NCBI RefSeq assembly: GCF_002982075.1
Contig: NZ_PUEJ01000007.1
Coordinates: forward strand, 1 to 64,000
DNA: 64,000 bases
Source of the DNA: Labrys okinawensis
GTDB taxonomy: Bacteria > Pseudomonadota > Alphaproteobacteria > Rhizobiales > Labraceae
Reading direction: 5' to 3'
In this document: positions 1 through 9,082 of the stretch, piece by piece
Layout of the letters: each line of letters opens with the position of its first letter
Numbering within the stretch: the first letter of the stretch is position 1
Translations under genes and position numbers: made by a program
Notes under the pieces: model-generated
Seen by the model: the letters and a program-made list of their open reading frames with translations, nothing else
Told to the model about the DNA's origin: nothing
Database searches by the model: none

Positions 1-96
1 CCGCCAATCGGCCGGTTAAGCCAGAGCTCCTTGTCCGTGAAGCGACACGTCAGCGCCGCCGCTCAATCCGCGGCAACGCCGTCCGTCGATGGCCGC

Positions 97-126
97 TGTA
101 TAGAAGAGCCCAACCGCCGGTGTCAA
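97..126 (-). promoter_or_regulatory. Strong sigma70-type promoter reading leftward out of the window
   Basis: On the minus strand a perfect TTGACA (121-126) is followed after 18 bases by TATACA (97-102). This is close to the housekeeping sigma70 consensus and unusually strong for an alphaproteobacterium. The transcript would run left, past position 1. About 80 bases downstream the minus strand carries AAGGAG (rc of 26-31 region), which could be a ribosome binding site for a gene starting outside the window. The downstream gene cannot be seen; a highly expressed gene or stable-RNA operon is inference only. Confidence 0.55.
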
Positions 127-263
127 CAGCCAAAACATCACTTTTTTGCAGAACCGTCATGCAAGCTTTGCGGCCCCGTAAAGCTTGACTCGAATCGTGT
201 TTCCAAGCTCGCGCGGGCACGGATATTCACGCCCGGAACGACCGCGCTTTGCCGATATCAGGT

Positions 264-515
264 TCATCCAATTTCCAGGGCATCGCGGTGTTCGGCATAG
301 GTCGCCAAGCCATTGGCCCCGGCGCCTCGGCATCGCATCGCCTTGATGCTGCGGATGCGGTTATCGGCCCATCCCATCCGCCTCCAGCCTTGTTCCGGAG
401 CCGGCATCGATGCGGCCAGCGTCCGGTCGAGCACGATCACGACATTCGGCGTCTGAGGGAACCGGTGGTAGCGACAATCGCAAGCGCCCCACGCCGACGG
501 GTCCGGCAGTTTGCT
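264..515 (-). pseudogene. Possible remnant of a small coding region
   Basis: A minus-strand open stretch of 84 codons between stops reads like protein: it has a hydrophobic beta-strand-like segment (NVVIVLD), then a mixed, non-repetitive sequence ending in EHRDALEIG. No credible start codon or ribosome binding site precedes it; the only in-frame ATG is internal, near residue 40. I do not recognise a family. It could be a decayed gene or a chance open frame. The rest of 127-612 shows no other supportable gene. Confidence 0.22.
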
Positions 516-612
516 TCACGCGCGGCTCCGCGCGGTGGCCATGTGTTTTTCGCTGCAACGGATCAGCAGGGCTGGTGCAAGCCGGCGCGAGCCAAGAGGC
601 CGCGTCCTAACG

Positions 613-966
613 TTACCGTGCGCGCTGCTGAAGCGCCTGGCGCAGCATTACAGCGGCGGCCCCGAGCGTTTCTCCGGGGTGGGCCTTGCAATATTCGGTG
701 ATCCAGCGGCGAATCGAGGTGCCGTCCTCGTCGATCAGCCAGTCCTCCGCCCGCTCGGCCAGGTTCGCTCCGCTCAGGAAGCCGGCGACCCAGGCCGCAT
801 AGGCCGTGCCCTGAGTCGAATTGGCGCTCGCCGTCCACCTGTCGCAGGTCACGTCCATATAACCGACGGCCGAGCGCCTCACTTCCTGGGCCAGAGCCAG
901 GCTGAAATGCGCGGTGCCGGCATGGACCGCGGCAGACAACAGGATCGCTCCGATGACACCCCGCAT
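613..966 (-). CDS. Small secreted protein of unknown function
   Basis: This 117-residue protein has a hydrophobic N-terminal signal peptide (about residues 1-27, MRGVIGAIL to LALAQ), so it should be periplasmic. The mature part has two cysteines, in the VTCDRW segment and in EYCKAHP, spaced about 52 residues apart; they could form a disulfide. The pattern (cysteine, AWVAGFLSGAN helix, then W-x4-C-x-A-H-P near the end) is typical of small periplasmic proteins of proteobacteria, vaguely resembling HdeA/Rap1a-type folds, but I cannot assign a family with certainty. It stands alone; the nearest upstream frame (minus, 971-1108) ends 4 bases before the ATG and is doubtful. Confidence 0.7.
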   Translation of the reverse strand: MRGVIGAILLSAAVHAGTAHFSLALAQEVRRSAVGYMDVTCDRWTASANSTQGTAYAAWVAGFLSGANLAERAEDWLIDEDGTSIRRWITEYCKAHPGETLGAAAVMLRQALQQRAR

Positions 967-1795
967 GCCGTCAGCCCGGGAGATTGGTGTTGGCGGACAT
1001 GGTGCGATCCTTTTCCAGCCGGGCCTGGAGGAAGGCGGTCAAATGCTGGCGCCCGTCCGCCTGTCTTGCCACCGCGAACCGAGACTTTCGCAAAACGGCA
1101 AGTTTCATTCGCTGTTGTCGGCGAACAGCCCTCGCACTGTCAACCATCCGGAGCGGCCGCTCCCGTTCCTGATCTCGAGGGGGCTGGAAAGCACTCCCCT
1201 GCCGGCACATCCAACCGAAGGTCTGCCCGTCAAACCGAGACCGCACCTTGACGGACGGACTGTCCCCCTCCGCCGGGTTGCCATTCCCCTGCTCGCCTTG
1301 TGCACCGGGCGCCCATCCATCCTTCATCCACCACCTTACCCGCCCCACTTCACGAAGCGGCCCCTGTTCCTTCTGCAACGGATGCGTCGTCCCTCGGTCA
1401 TGATCGGACCAACGCTTATCGACAATCGGATCTATGCGCTAAAGGGCCTTTTCGGCTTTCCGATGACCAAGCAAGTCTCGGCCCTGTACTGAGTTATGCT
1501 CTCGATCATCAGGAAATGCTCCGCAGGTTCCCGCCACGCTGCCGACCCATGATGTTAAGCCGGATTTAGGCAAAAACATGGGTTCGGCGGCCAGGCAGGC
1601 CGGGCAAGGCCGTCATCTTCGGTCTGTTCGGGGAGTGCCGAAGGCGCGAAATCGAACCGGGGGGACGTCGTTGGCACCGCCGAAATCCCTGCCCCGCGGC
1701 AGATCTCATCGCGTGAGCCGCACCGGGTGGCGAGCCGGCCATGAGGCCGGCCGCTGTTCTTCGGATGGGAATGTCTATCCCGCTCGCAAGCTTTC
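967..1795. other. Long intergenic stretch without a convincing gene
   Basis: About 830 bases hold no recognisable gene. A minus-strand frame of 45 codons (971-1108, starting MKLAVLRKS) ends 4 bases before the next gene and could encode a coupled small protein, but it has no visible ribosome binding site. A plus-strand open frame ending near 1492 is arginine- and proline-rich in the way antisense or non-coding GC-rich DNA is. No tRNA-like fold, repeat or strong terminator was recognised. Confidence 0.5.
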
Positions 1796-2128
1796 TCAGT
1801 AATAGGCCGTGCAGACCCGGTTACCGTAGGAATCGTAGCCGACCTGGGCACATTGGCGCGGACCGCCACCATAGCCATCATAACCCGGCTCGGGTTCGCG
1901 GCTCGGCGTGGTGGCCGCACCGACGGCGGCACCGCCGGCCGCACCGATGGCGCCACCGATGAGGGCACCGCGTCCCTTGTTCTTCGAGACACCGGCGCCA
2001 ATGGCGGCGCCGGCCACGCCGCCGAGCACACCGCCACCGACCGCCCGGTCCCCGGGATTGTCCGACGCACACCCCGCTACCGACATAGCGACGGCGCCCG
2101 CTAAAACCGTGATCAGAATTTTTTTCAT
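1796..2128 (-). CDS. Glycine-zipper outer-membrane lipoprotein
   Basis: This 110-residue protein starts MKKILITVLAGAVAMSVAGCASD, a lipoprotein signal peptide with a VAGC lipobox (Cys20). Residues 30-72 are almost wholly Gly/Ala/Ile with a GxxxG pattern (GGGVLGGVAGAAIGAG, then GALIGGAIGAAGGAAVGA), the glycine-zipper motif of membrane-associated OmpA-like or YMGG-type small lipoproteins. The tail is Gly/Tyr-rich and ends CTAYY with two cysteines. Family members sit in the envelope and are often stress-induced; their biochemical role is mostly unknown. It is a monocistronic gene followed by a LysR gene on the same strand. Confidence 0.8.
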   Translation of the reverse strand: MKKILITVLAGAVAMSVAGCASDNPGDRAVGGGVLGGVAGAAIGAGVSKNKGRGALIGGAIGAAGGAAVGAATTPSREPEPGYDGYGGGPRQCAQVGYDSYGNRVCTAYY

Positions 2129-2339
2129 AGATCGGTCTCCGTTTGCCAGATTTACCGCTAAGTAATGATTCGGTCACAATCGTGGCGAACGTATTTCATC
2201 GGTCTATTTTAACCATGCTCGGCGATTGTCATCGACTTCTTTCAATCTGATTTGAGCCAATTCGGTTGAGACGAATTGGATGGACTATCCGATAACCCAG
2301 ATCGACTTTTAAGGGCATCATCTATTTGATAGAAAGACA

Positions 2340-3260
2340 TTATCCGAGCCGCTCCCCCATCTCGGGAAGGGCCAAGGTCGCCGCAAGATCGCGCGTGAAT
2401 TGACGCGCCACTTCGGTCGGCTCGGGCTGCACGCGCAAGGCGATGTAAAATTGCGACCGCCACACCAGACCGGGTCCGTCAAGGGTACGCATCTCGCCCC
2501 GCTCGACCCATTTGCTCGCGAAATGAACGGGCAGGAAACCAAGGAAACAACCGCTGCGGATCAGCACCGCCTGCGCTTCCATGTTCGAGACCGAGGCCGT
2601 GATCAGGGGATCCTGCAATGCGGCGAGTTCGGCGCGATGCAGATAGGGACGAACGGTCATGGGGTGGCGGGCGATCAGCGCCGGCGTGATCAGCGCCGGG
2701 TCGGCGTCAAAGAGCGGATGACTCCGCCCGCAATAGAGAGCATGTTCCTCCACATAGACAGGCGCATAGTCGATATTGGCTTGCCGGTTCGGAAACGGAC
2801 CGATGGCGACGTGGATGTCTCCATTCTGCAACCCCTTGCCCAGCGCCTCGGGCGTGCCGACTTCCAGGCTGAGGCGAACCTGCTGTTCGCGCGCAAAGAA
2901 GCGCCGCACCGCCCGATGCACCGGCAAATCGGGATTGTCGGCCTCGCTGTCGACGATGCCCACCCGCAGATGACCGGTTAGGATTTTGCGCAGGACGCCG
3001 AGATTGGCCTCGCAGGTCTCGAGCGAGCCCAGCATGCGCTTGGCTTCATGATAGACCGCCTCGCCCTTGGGCGTCAGCGAGAAGCCCCCGCGTCCGCGCT
3101 GGCAAAGCGTGAAACCGAGGGCGAGTTCGAGATCCTTGAGATGGGTCGAGATCACGGACTGGCCCGCGCCCAGAACGGCCTGGGCTCCGCCAAAGCCGCC
3201 ATGCTCCACTACCGCGCAGAAGGTGCGCAGGTTCCGCACCATGTAGTCGCTGATCCGCAT
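2340..3260 (-). CDS. LysR-family transcriptional regulator
   Basis: The 306-residue protein has an N-terminal winged helix-turn-helix (residues about 8-65: NLRTFCAVVEHGGFGGAQAVLGAGQSVISTHLKDLE, then TPKGEAVYHEAKR) and a C-terminal periplasmic-binding-like effector domain (LRVGIVDSE onward). The start at 3260 is chosen because a GGAGA box lies 6 bases upstream; a longer frame to 3377 would run through the operator. It is transcribed away from the MFS transporter and ureohydrolase genes, and a LysR-type palindrome lies between them, so it very probably controls those genes in response to a guanidino or amino compound. The inducer is not known. Confidence 0.9.
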   Translation of the reverse strand: MRISDYMVRNLRTFCAVVEHGGFGGAQAVLGAGQSVISTHLKDLELALGFTLCQRGRGGFSLTPKGEAVYHEAKRMLGSLETCEANLGVLRKILTGHLRVGIVDSEADNPDLPVHRAVRRFFAREQQVRLSLEVGTPEALGKGLQNGDIHVAIGPFPNRQANIDYAPVYVEEHALYCGRSHPLFDADPALITPALIARHPMTVRPYLHRAELAALQDPLITASVSNMEAQAVLIRSGCFLGFLPVHFASKWVERGEMRTLDGPGLVWRSQFYIALRVQPEPTEVARQFTRDLAATLALPEMGERLG

Positions 3261-3298
3261 GACGGTCTCCGGGACATACAGGTTTCGACAGCTTCCCA

Positions 3299-3321
3299 TT
3301 ACATCAAAATTCCCGATGTAA
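3299..3321. promoter_or_regulatory. LysR-type operator between lysR and the transporter gene
   Basis: A perfect inverted repeat TTACATC-N9-GATGTAA contains both the T-N11-A core and the ATC-N9-GAT form classic for LysR regulators. It sits 38 bases upstream of the lysR start and about 150 bases upstream of the transporter start, where a primary LysR recognition site belongs. A second imperfect dyad, AATTGGAA...TTCCGAATT (3323-3341), lies directly beside it and may be the activation site. Confidence 0.7.
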
Positions 3322-3471
3322 GAATTGGAAAGTTCCGAATTATGAATGCATCCATTTGCGGCATCGTTCCCAGCCAATCGCCCGGCTGCCCTTTGCCCAT
3401 AGAAGGCACCATCACCATCCCGGCCGGACGACGCCTTGATGATCGCGCTTCATCCAAGAGGGGACGTTTCC

Positions 3472-4833
3472 ATGAGCCATCCACATCCTGCGACCACGCC
3501 ATCCCAACTTCGAGCCGGTGGCGATGCCGCCGCCACGAGCCCCGTCCTGCGCCGGGCTGCCTTTGCGAGCTTCATCGGCACCTTCGTCGAATGGTTCGAC
3601 TATGCCGTCTACGGCTTTCTGGCGACGGTGATCGCCGTGGTGTTCTTTCCGGCCACTGATACACGCAGCGCCCTGATGGCCACCTATGGCGTCTTCGCCC
3701 TGTCCTTCATCGTCCGCCCGATCGGCGGCGTGATCTGGGGCCATTTCGGTGACAGGTTCGGCCGCAAATCGACCCTGACGCTGTCGATCTTCATCATGTC
3801 GTCAGCCACCTTCGTCATCGCCTTCCTGCCGTCCTACCAGACGGCCGGGCTGGCCGCGCCGGTGCTGCTCCTGCTGACCCGCCTCGTGCAGGGCTTTGCC
3901 GCCTCGGGCGAATATGCCGGGGCCGCCTCCTTCCTGTCCGAGCACGCGCCCGACCGCAAGCGTGGCATCTATACCTGCCTGGTGCCGGCCGGCGAGGCCG
4001 CGGGCCTGCTGGCCGCCTCGCTGTTCGTGGCCCTGCTGCATGCGCTGCTCACCACCGAACAGCTGCAGGCATGGGGCTGGCGCCTGCCTTTCCTGTTCGC
4101 GCTGCCCTTTGGCTATGTCGGCGTCTTCATTCGCCGCCGGCTCGAGGAGACCCGCCACTTCAAGTCCCTGGAGGCAGCGCATCACGTGCCGCCCGCACCG
4201 GTGCTCGAACTTCTCGGCAAGCACCGCCGCCAGGTGCTGATCGCCTTCGGCGGCACGCTGCTCAACGCGGTCGGCTTCTATCTCGTGCTCAGCTACATGC
4301 CCACCTATCTTGCCACCGAGCTTGGCATCAGTGAAACCGCCGCCTTTCTCGGCTCGACCATCACGCTCATGGTCTATCTCGCTTCGATCTTCGTGATGGG
4401 GGCGCTGTCGGATCGGCTTGGCCGCAAGGCGGTGCTGATCGCCTGCTCGCTGCTGTTCGCGATCCTCACCGTTCCGCTGTTCATCATGCTTTCGTCCGTC
4501 AGTTTCACCGGCCTCGGTTCCGGCGGCTTCCTGGCGATCCTGGGGATCTGGGCCTTGTTCGGCGCCCTCCTCGCCATGAATGGCGGCACGCTGCCGACGC
4601 TGCTGTGCGAATTGTTTCCCACGCGCGTGCGCTATTCGGGCTTTGCCCTCAGCTTCAACGCTGCGAACGCCCTGTTCGGCGGCACCGCGCCGCTGATCGC
4701 CACCTGGCTGATCGGCGCGAGCGGCAGCAAGCTCGCCCCGGCCTGGTTCCTGGTCGCCGCCGCCTTGGTCACCCTCGCCGCCATCGCCATGACGACGGCC
4801 GGCCGGGCCGGCTCCGCCCTCGACGACGACTAG
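3472..4833 (+). CDS. MFS transporter, metabolite:H+ symporter (MHS) type
   Basis: The 453-residue inner-membrane protein has about 12 hydrophobic segments. It carries the MHS-subfamily start FIGTFVEWFDYAVYGF and the MFS loop-2/3 motif GHFGDRFGRKSTL, repeated in the second half as GALSDRLGRKAVL. This subfamily (ProP, KgtP, ShiA relatives) imports organic acids, betaines or amino compounds with protons. The ATG at 3472 is chosen because AGAGGGG lies about 10 bases upstream. The gene is divergent from lysR and precedes the ureohydrolase gene, so the substrate may be a guanidino compound (inference). Its TAG stop lies inside the first bases of the repeat at 4831. Confidence 0.88.
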   Translation: MSHPHPATTPSQLRAGGDAAATSPVLRRAAFASFIGTFVEWFDYAVYGFLATVIAVVFFPATDTRSALMATYGVFALSFIVRPIGGVIWGHFGDRFGRKSTLTLSIFIMSSATFVIAFLPSYQTAGLAAPVLLLLTRLVQGFAASGEYAGAASFLSEHAPDRKRGIYTCLVPAGEAAGLLAASLFVALLHALLTTEQLQAWGWRLPFLFALPFGYVGVFIRRRLEETRHFKSLEAAHHVPPAPVLELLGKHRRQVLIAFGGTLLNAVGFYLVLSYMPTYLATELGISETAAFLGSTITLMVYLASIFVMGALSDRLGRKAVLIACSLLFAILTVPLFIMLSSVSFTGLGSGGFLAILGIWALFGALLAMNGGTLPTLLCELFPTRVRYSGFALSFNAANALFGGTAPLIATWLIGASGSKLAPAWFLVAAALVTLAAIAMTTAGRAGSALDDD

Positions 4834-4934
4834 AGCAAAGTGCGTTCGAGTGTGAACGCCCATTTGCTCCAGCTCCTTGTTCCGACGCGTCTTTGCGATG
4901 CGAGGTGACCCCGTCAAATCGCAAAACGCCATAG
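4831..4934 (+). repeat. Two-hairpin intergenic repeat, copy A
   Basis: This is one of at least six copies of a roughly 103-bp element in the window. It starts TAGAGCAAAG, forms hairpin 1 (AGCAAA..GCGTTC / GAACGC..TTTGCT), then a spacer ending GACGCG, then hairpin 2 (TTTGCGAT / ATCGCAAA) and ends near ACGCCATAG. The first three bases are the stop codon of the transporter gene, so the element defines that gene's 3' end. It separates the transporter from the ureohydrolase gene. Confidence 0.85.
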
Positions 4935-4984
4935 GGGCAAGACGGGGCAGCCACCCCACTTCCTGAAACCGCAAGGACCTATCG

Positions 4985-5953
4985 ATGAACGAACACTCCT
5001 ATGAAGCCGGGCGGCTGAACCTGCCATTCGTCGGCATCTCCACCTTCGCAAAGCGTCCCTATGTCGCGGATTGGAAGCGCATCGATGCCGATGTCGCCAT
5101 TCTCGGCGCCCCGTTCGATTTCGGTACCCAGTTCCGCGCCGGCGCGCGCTTCGGTCCCCGTGCGGTACGCGAGGCCTCCACCCTGTTCAGCTTTGGCCAC
5201 GCCGGCGCCTATGACCATGAGGATGACCGTACCTATCTGCCGGCCTCGGTGAGGATGATCGACATCGGCGACGCCGACATCGTCCACACCGACACGCAAA
5301 AAAGCCACGCCAACATCAAGGCCGGCGTTTCAGCCATCCTCGACGCTGGCGCGCTGCCGGTGGTGATCGGCGGCGACCACTCCGTCAATATTCCCTGTAT
5401 CGACGCCTTTGCGGGGCGAGGCGACATCCACATCCTCCAGATCGACGCCCATCTCGACTTCGTCGACGAGCGCCACGGCGTACGCTACGGCCATGGCAAT
5501 CCGATGCGACGGGCCGCGGAGAAATCCTATGTCAGCGGTCTCACCCAGATCGGCATCCGCAACGTCTCCTCCACCGCCAAGGAGGGCTATGACGATGCCC
5601 GCCGGATGGGCTCGGACATCCTGTCAGTGCGGCAGATGCGTTCGCTCGGGGCCACGAACGTGATCGAACGGATCCCGGCCAGCGCCCGTGTCTATGTCAC
5701 CCTCGACATCGACGGCTTCTGCCCCTCCATCGCCCCGGGAACCGGCACGCCCTCGCATGGCGGCTTCCTCTATTACGAGGTGCTGGAAATGCTGCAGGCG
5801 CTGGCGCGCCGCAACGAGGTGGTCGGTATGGACCTGGTCGAGGTGGCGCCCGATTACGACCAGACCGGAAGCACGGCGATCCTGGCGGCGCAGGTGCTGC
5901 TGAACTTCCTCGGTTTCGTGTTCGACGCCCGCTCGGCAAGGACAGCGGCCTGA
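4985..5953 (+). CDS. Agmatinase/guanidino-acid ureohydrolase family enzyme
   Basis: The 322-residue protein belongs to the arginase/agmatinase superfamily, binuclear Mn enzymes that split guanidino compounds into urea and an amine. Metal-binding motifs are visible: GGDHS (about residue 120), DAHLDF (about 145), and a DIDGFCPSIAPGTGTPSHGG segment (about 233), the family's SxDxDxxDP region but with DGFCPS instead of the usual DxLDP. That variation makes a specific substrate uncertain: agmatine, guanidinobutyrate and guanidinopropionate are all possible. AAGGA lies 8 bases before the ATG. The neighbouring transporter and LysR regulator suggest uptake and use of an external guanidino compound as nitrogen source. 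Confidence 0.85.
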   Translation: MNEHSYEAGRLNLPFVGISTFAKRPYVADWKRIDADVAILGAPFDFGTQFRAGARFGPRAVREASTLFSFGHAGAYDHEDDRTYLPASVRMIDIGDADIVHTDTQKSHANIKAGVSAILDAGALPVVIGGDHSVNIPCIDAFAGRGDIHILQIDAHLDFVDERHGVRYGHGNPMRRAAEKSYVSGLTQIGIRNVSSTAKEGYDDARRMGSDILSVRQMRSLGATNVIERIPASARVYVTLDIDGFCPSIAPGTGTPSHGGFLYYEVLEMLQALARRNEVVGMDLVEVAPDYDQTGSTAILAAQVLLNFLGFVFDARSARTAA

Positions 5954-5993
5954 TCCGAAGGAATGGTCCCCAGCCGGTCCCGACGTAGAGCAG

Positions 5994-6836
5994 CTACAGC
6001 ACGAAGCTCACCGGTCCCCCGCTCTGGGGATGGGGCATCACGCCCATCTCGATACCGTAGATCGATTTGAGGCAGGCGGGCGTCATGATCTCGGCGGGCG
6101 TGCCGCGGGCGATCAGGCGGCCGCCATGCAGGGCGACCAGTTCGTCGCAATAGCGGGCGGCCATGTTGACGTCGTGCAGCACCACGATGACGCCGATGCC
6201 GCGCTCGCGCGACAGGCGCTGGACCAGGGCCAGCACGTCGACCTGATGGGCGATGTCCAGCGCCGAGATCGGCTCGTCGAGCAGGAGGCAACGCGTATCC
6301 TGCGCCATCAGCATGGAGAGCCATACGCGCTGGCGTTCGCCTCCCGACAGCGTATCGACCAAACGGTCGGCGAAGGGGCCGACATCGGCCAACGCCATGG
6401 CCTCGGCAACCTTCTCGGAATCGGTCTTGCTGAACCGGCCGAACGGGCCGTGCCAGGGATAGCGCCCGAGGGCGACGAGCTCCTTGGAAAGCAGGCTGGT
6501 CGCTGGCGGGATATGCTGGGGCAGATAGGCGACCTGACGGGCAAAGGCCCGTTCGCCCCAGTCCGCGAGCAGGGTGCCGCCGAATCGCACGGAACCGGAG
6601 GTCGGCGCCTGCTGGCGCGCCAGGATCTTGACCAGAGTCGACTTGCCCGAGCCGTTATGGCCGACCAGCCCGATCACCCGCCCTGGCGCCAGCGACAACG
6701 TCAGGGGCTGCAGCAGCACGCGCCCGGGGATGGCAAAGCTGACATCTTCAAGTCCAAATAACGGCGTATCCGGCAGAACCGGTACCGGAATGGGTGTGTT
6801 CTCGTGCGAAGCGGTCATATGCATCGGCGTTATCAC
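5994..6836 (-). CDS. fhuC: Iron-siderophore ABC transporter ATP-binding protein (FhuC-like)
   Basis: The roughly 280-residue protein has Walker A GHNGSGKST, signature LSGGERQRV, Walker B CLLLDEP and the switch histidine in VVLHDVN. GHNGSGKSTLVKILARQ and YLPQ are typical of the FhuC/FecE/BtuD group that energises ferric-siderophore import across the inner membrane. The first codon is probably the GTG at 6836, whose GTGA overlaps the tonB stop; an ATG at 6824 is an alternative. It is the last gene of the receptor-exbB-exbD-tonB operon. It is the only importer-type ATPase in this iron region, yet there are two FhuD/FhuB pairs nearby, so it probably serves both (inference). Confidence 0.88.
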   Translation of the reverse strand: MITPMHMTASHENTPIPVPVLPDTPLFGLEDVSFAIPGRVLLQPLTLSLAPGRVIGLVGHNGSGKSTLVKILARQQAPTSGSVRFGGTLLADWGERAFARQVAYLPQHIPPATSLLSKELVALGRYPWHGPFGRFSKTDSEKVAEAMALADVGPFADRLVDTLSGGERQRVWLSMLMAQDTRCLLLDEPISALDIAHQVDVLALVQRLSRERGIGVIVVLHDVNMAARYCDELVALHGGRLIARGTPAEIMTPACLKSIYGIEMGVMPHPQSGGPVSFVL

Positions 6837-7741
6837 CTGAAGATGATGGGTATGGTCACAGTCGCGGCGCGCCCGCCGGGCGGGGGCGGGACGGAGCCAA
6901 GCCGACGAATGGTGTTGATGCCGCTGGTGTCCAGGCTCGGATTGCCACTCGAGCCGGCGAGACGGGGGGAAGAAACCTGCCCGCTGGCGCTAATGGAAAA
7001 GGTCACGCGGACCGTGCCCCTTCCGCTTGCCGATATCGAGTTGGCCACTCGGTTCACTCGCGCATTCACGGCGCGCTTCCAGGCGGCGAGCTCGTCGCCC
7101 GTTGCCGAACCCGGCTGGCGCGGCGCCGTAGCCTGGGCCGCCTGCTGGCGGGGCGCGACGATGGCTGGCTTGGGCTGCACGACCTGGCGCTGCCGCTCCG
7201 GTTGTTTGCGGGGCGCCGGCTTCTTCTCTTTCTTCGGCTTGAGCTGCGGCTTGGGCGCGGCCGGCAGGATCACCTCGGCCTTATCCTTCGTCGGCAAGTC
7301 GGGCACCACCTCCGGAGGAGGCTCCGGCGGCGTGTCGGGCTCCACCGTTTCCGGCGGCACCGGTTCAGGCGGCGTCTGCTCCGGTACCTGCTGAGACTCC
7401 ACCGGCGTGGGCTCGACCTCCTGCGTCTGCGGCTGGACCGGCTCGGGTTCGACCGGCTGGACCGTATCGGTCGTGGTCTCCTGCGCCTGCTCGGGCTGGG
7501 CCTCGGCGACGGCCTCCTGGGGCGGGGCTTCAGGCAGGGTGGTGGGCGGGGCCAGATCGAACTCGATGGCCGGTTCGGGATTGCCGGCAGGCGGCGGGCC
7601 GATCGGGTGCCAGTCGCGGGCGGCCCAGATGCCGGCGCCATGCACGAGCAGCATCACGGCCGCCGCTGCGGTCCACAGGACGAGGTTGGGCAAGGTCGAG
7701 GACTTGCCGGCCAGCCTGGACAAAGGCACCTGCTCACTCAT
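6833..7741 (-). CDS. tonB: TonB energy-transducing protein
   Basis: The 302-residue protein has one N-terminal transmembrane anchor (about residues 19-40, LVLWTAAAAVMLLVHGAGIW), then a long periplasmic spacer (about 60-150) made almost wholly of Pro, Glu, Gln and Thr, then a basic Lys/Arg-Pro stretch (KPQLKPKKEKKPAPRKQPERQ), and a C-terminal TonB domain ending GRAATVTIPIIFR. TonB spans the periplasm and passes proton-motive force from ExbB/ExbD to outer-membrane receptors. It overlaps exbD by ATGA and fhuC by GTGA, so synthesis is coupled with both. Confidence 0.92.
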   Translation of the reverse strand: MSEQVPLSRLAGKSSTLPNLVLWTAAAAVMLLVHGAGIWAARDWHPIGPPPAGNPEPAIEFDLAPPTTLPEAPPQEAVAEAQPEQAQETTTDTVQPVEPEPVQPQTQEVEPTPVESQQVPEQTPPEPVPPETVEPDTPPEPPPEVVPDLPTKDKAEVILPAAPKPQLKPKKEKKPAPRKQPERQRQVVQPKPAIVAPRQQAAQATAPRQPGSATGDELAAWKRAVNARVNRVANSISASGRGTVRVTFSISASGQVSSPRLAGSSGNPSLDTSGINTIRRLGSVPPPPGGRAATVTIPIIFR

Positions 7742-8193
7742 TGCTGCGGCGCGGCGCCCGTGCTGGAGGCCTGTCCGGTATCTTCCAGGCCGACCAGGGC
7801 GATCTTGAGATAGCCCGCATTGCGCAGGAGATTCATCACGCCCATGATGTCGCGATAGGCCACGCCCCCATCGGCGCGCAGGAAGACGCGCTGTTCGCGG
7901 TCCGAGCCCGTGAGCCTGTCGATGGCCGGCTGAAGCTGTTCGCGCGGGATGCCGTCGTCTCCGAGCGCCAGGGTCAGATCCTTCTTCACCGTCAGGAAGA
8001 CCGGCTTGTCCGGGCGCGGCTGCACCTTGGCATTGGAGACGGGCAGGTCGACGGCGACGTCGACCGTGGAGAGCGGCGCCGCCACCATGAAGATGATCAG
8101 CAGCACCAGGATGACGTCGATGAACGGCGTGACATTGATGTCGGAGACTTCCGACAGGTCGCCGTCCTGCGGATCCTTGAGGGAAACGCCCAT
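7738..8193 (-). CDS. exbD: Biopolymer transport protein ExbD
   Basis: The 151-residue protein has the ExbD/TolR signature: SDINVTPFIDVILVLLIIFMVAAPL, with the single transmembrane helix and the protonatable Asp (FIDV) that carries protons. A periplasmic domain follows (VFLRADGGVAYRDIMGVMNLLRNAGYLKIALV). The ATG at 8193 lies 4 bases after the exbB stop; a longer upstream frame would overlap exbB completely and is rejected. It works with ExbB and TonB in the inner membrane to energise the adjacent siderophore receptor. Confidence 0.93.
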   Translation of the reverse strand: MGVSLKDPQDGDLSEVSDINVTPFIDVILVLLIIFMVAAPLSTVDVAVDLPVSNAKVQPRPDKPVFLTVKKDLTLALGDDGIPREQLQPAIDRLTGSDREQRVFLRADGGVAYRDIMGVMNLLRNAGYLKIALVGLEDTGQASSTGAAPQQ

Positions 8194-8197
8194 GCCG

Positions 8198-9075
<878 letters not shown>

Positions 9076-9082
<7 letters not shown>

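Noticed and set aside
249..701. A 150-codon plus-strand frame near the left end
   Set aside because: It is Arg/Pro/Ala-rich without motif or ribosome binding site and overlaps the better-supported secreted protein at 613-966.
4935..4984. Guanidine-type riboswitch before the ureohydrolase gene
   Set aside because: The leader consists of the common two-hairpin repeat; no guanidine riboswitch sequence features were seen, and only 50 bases separate repeat and start.
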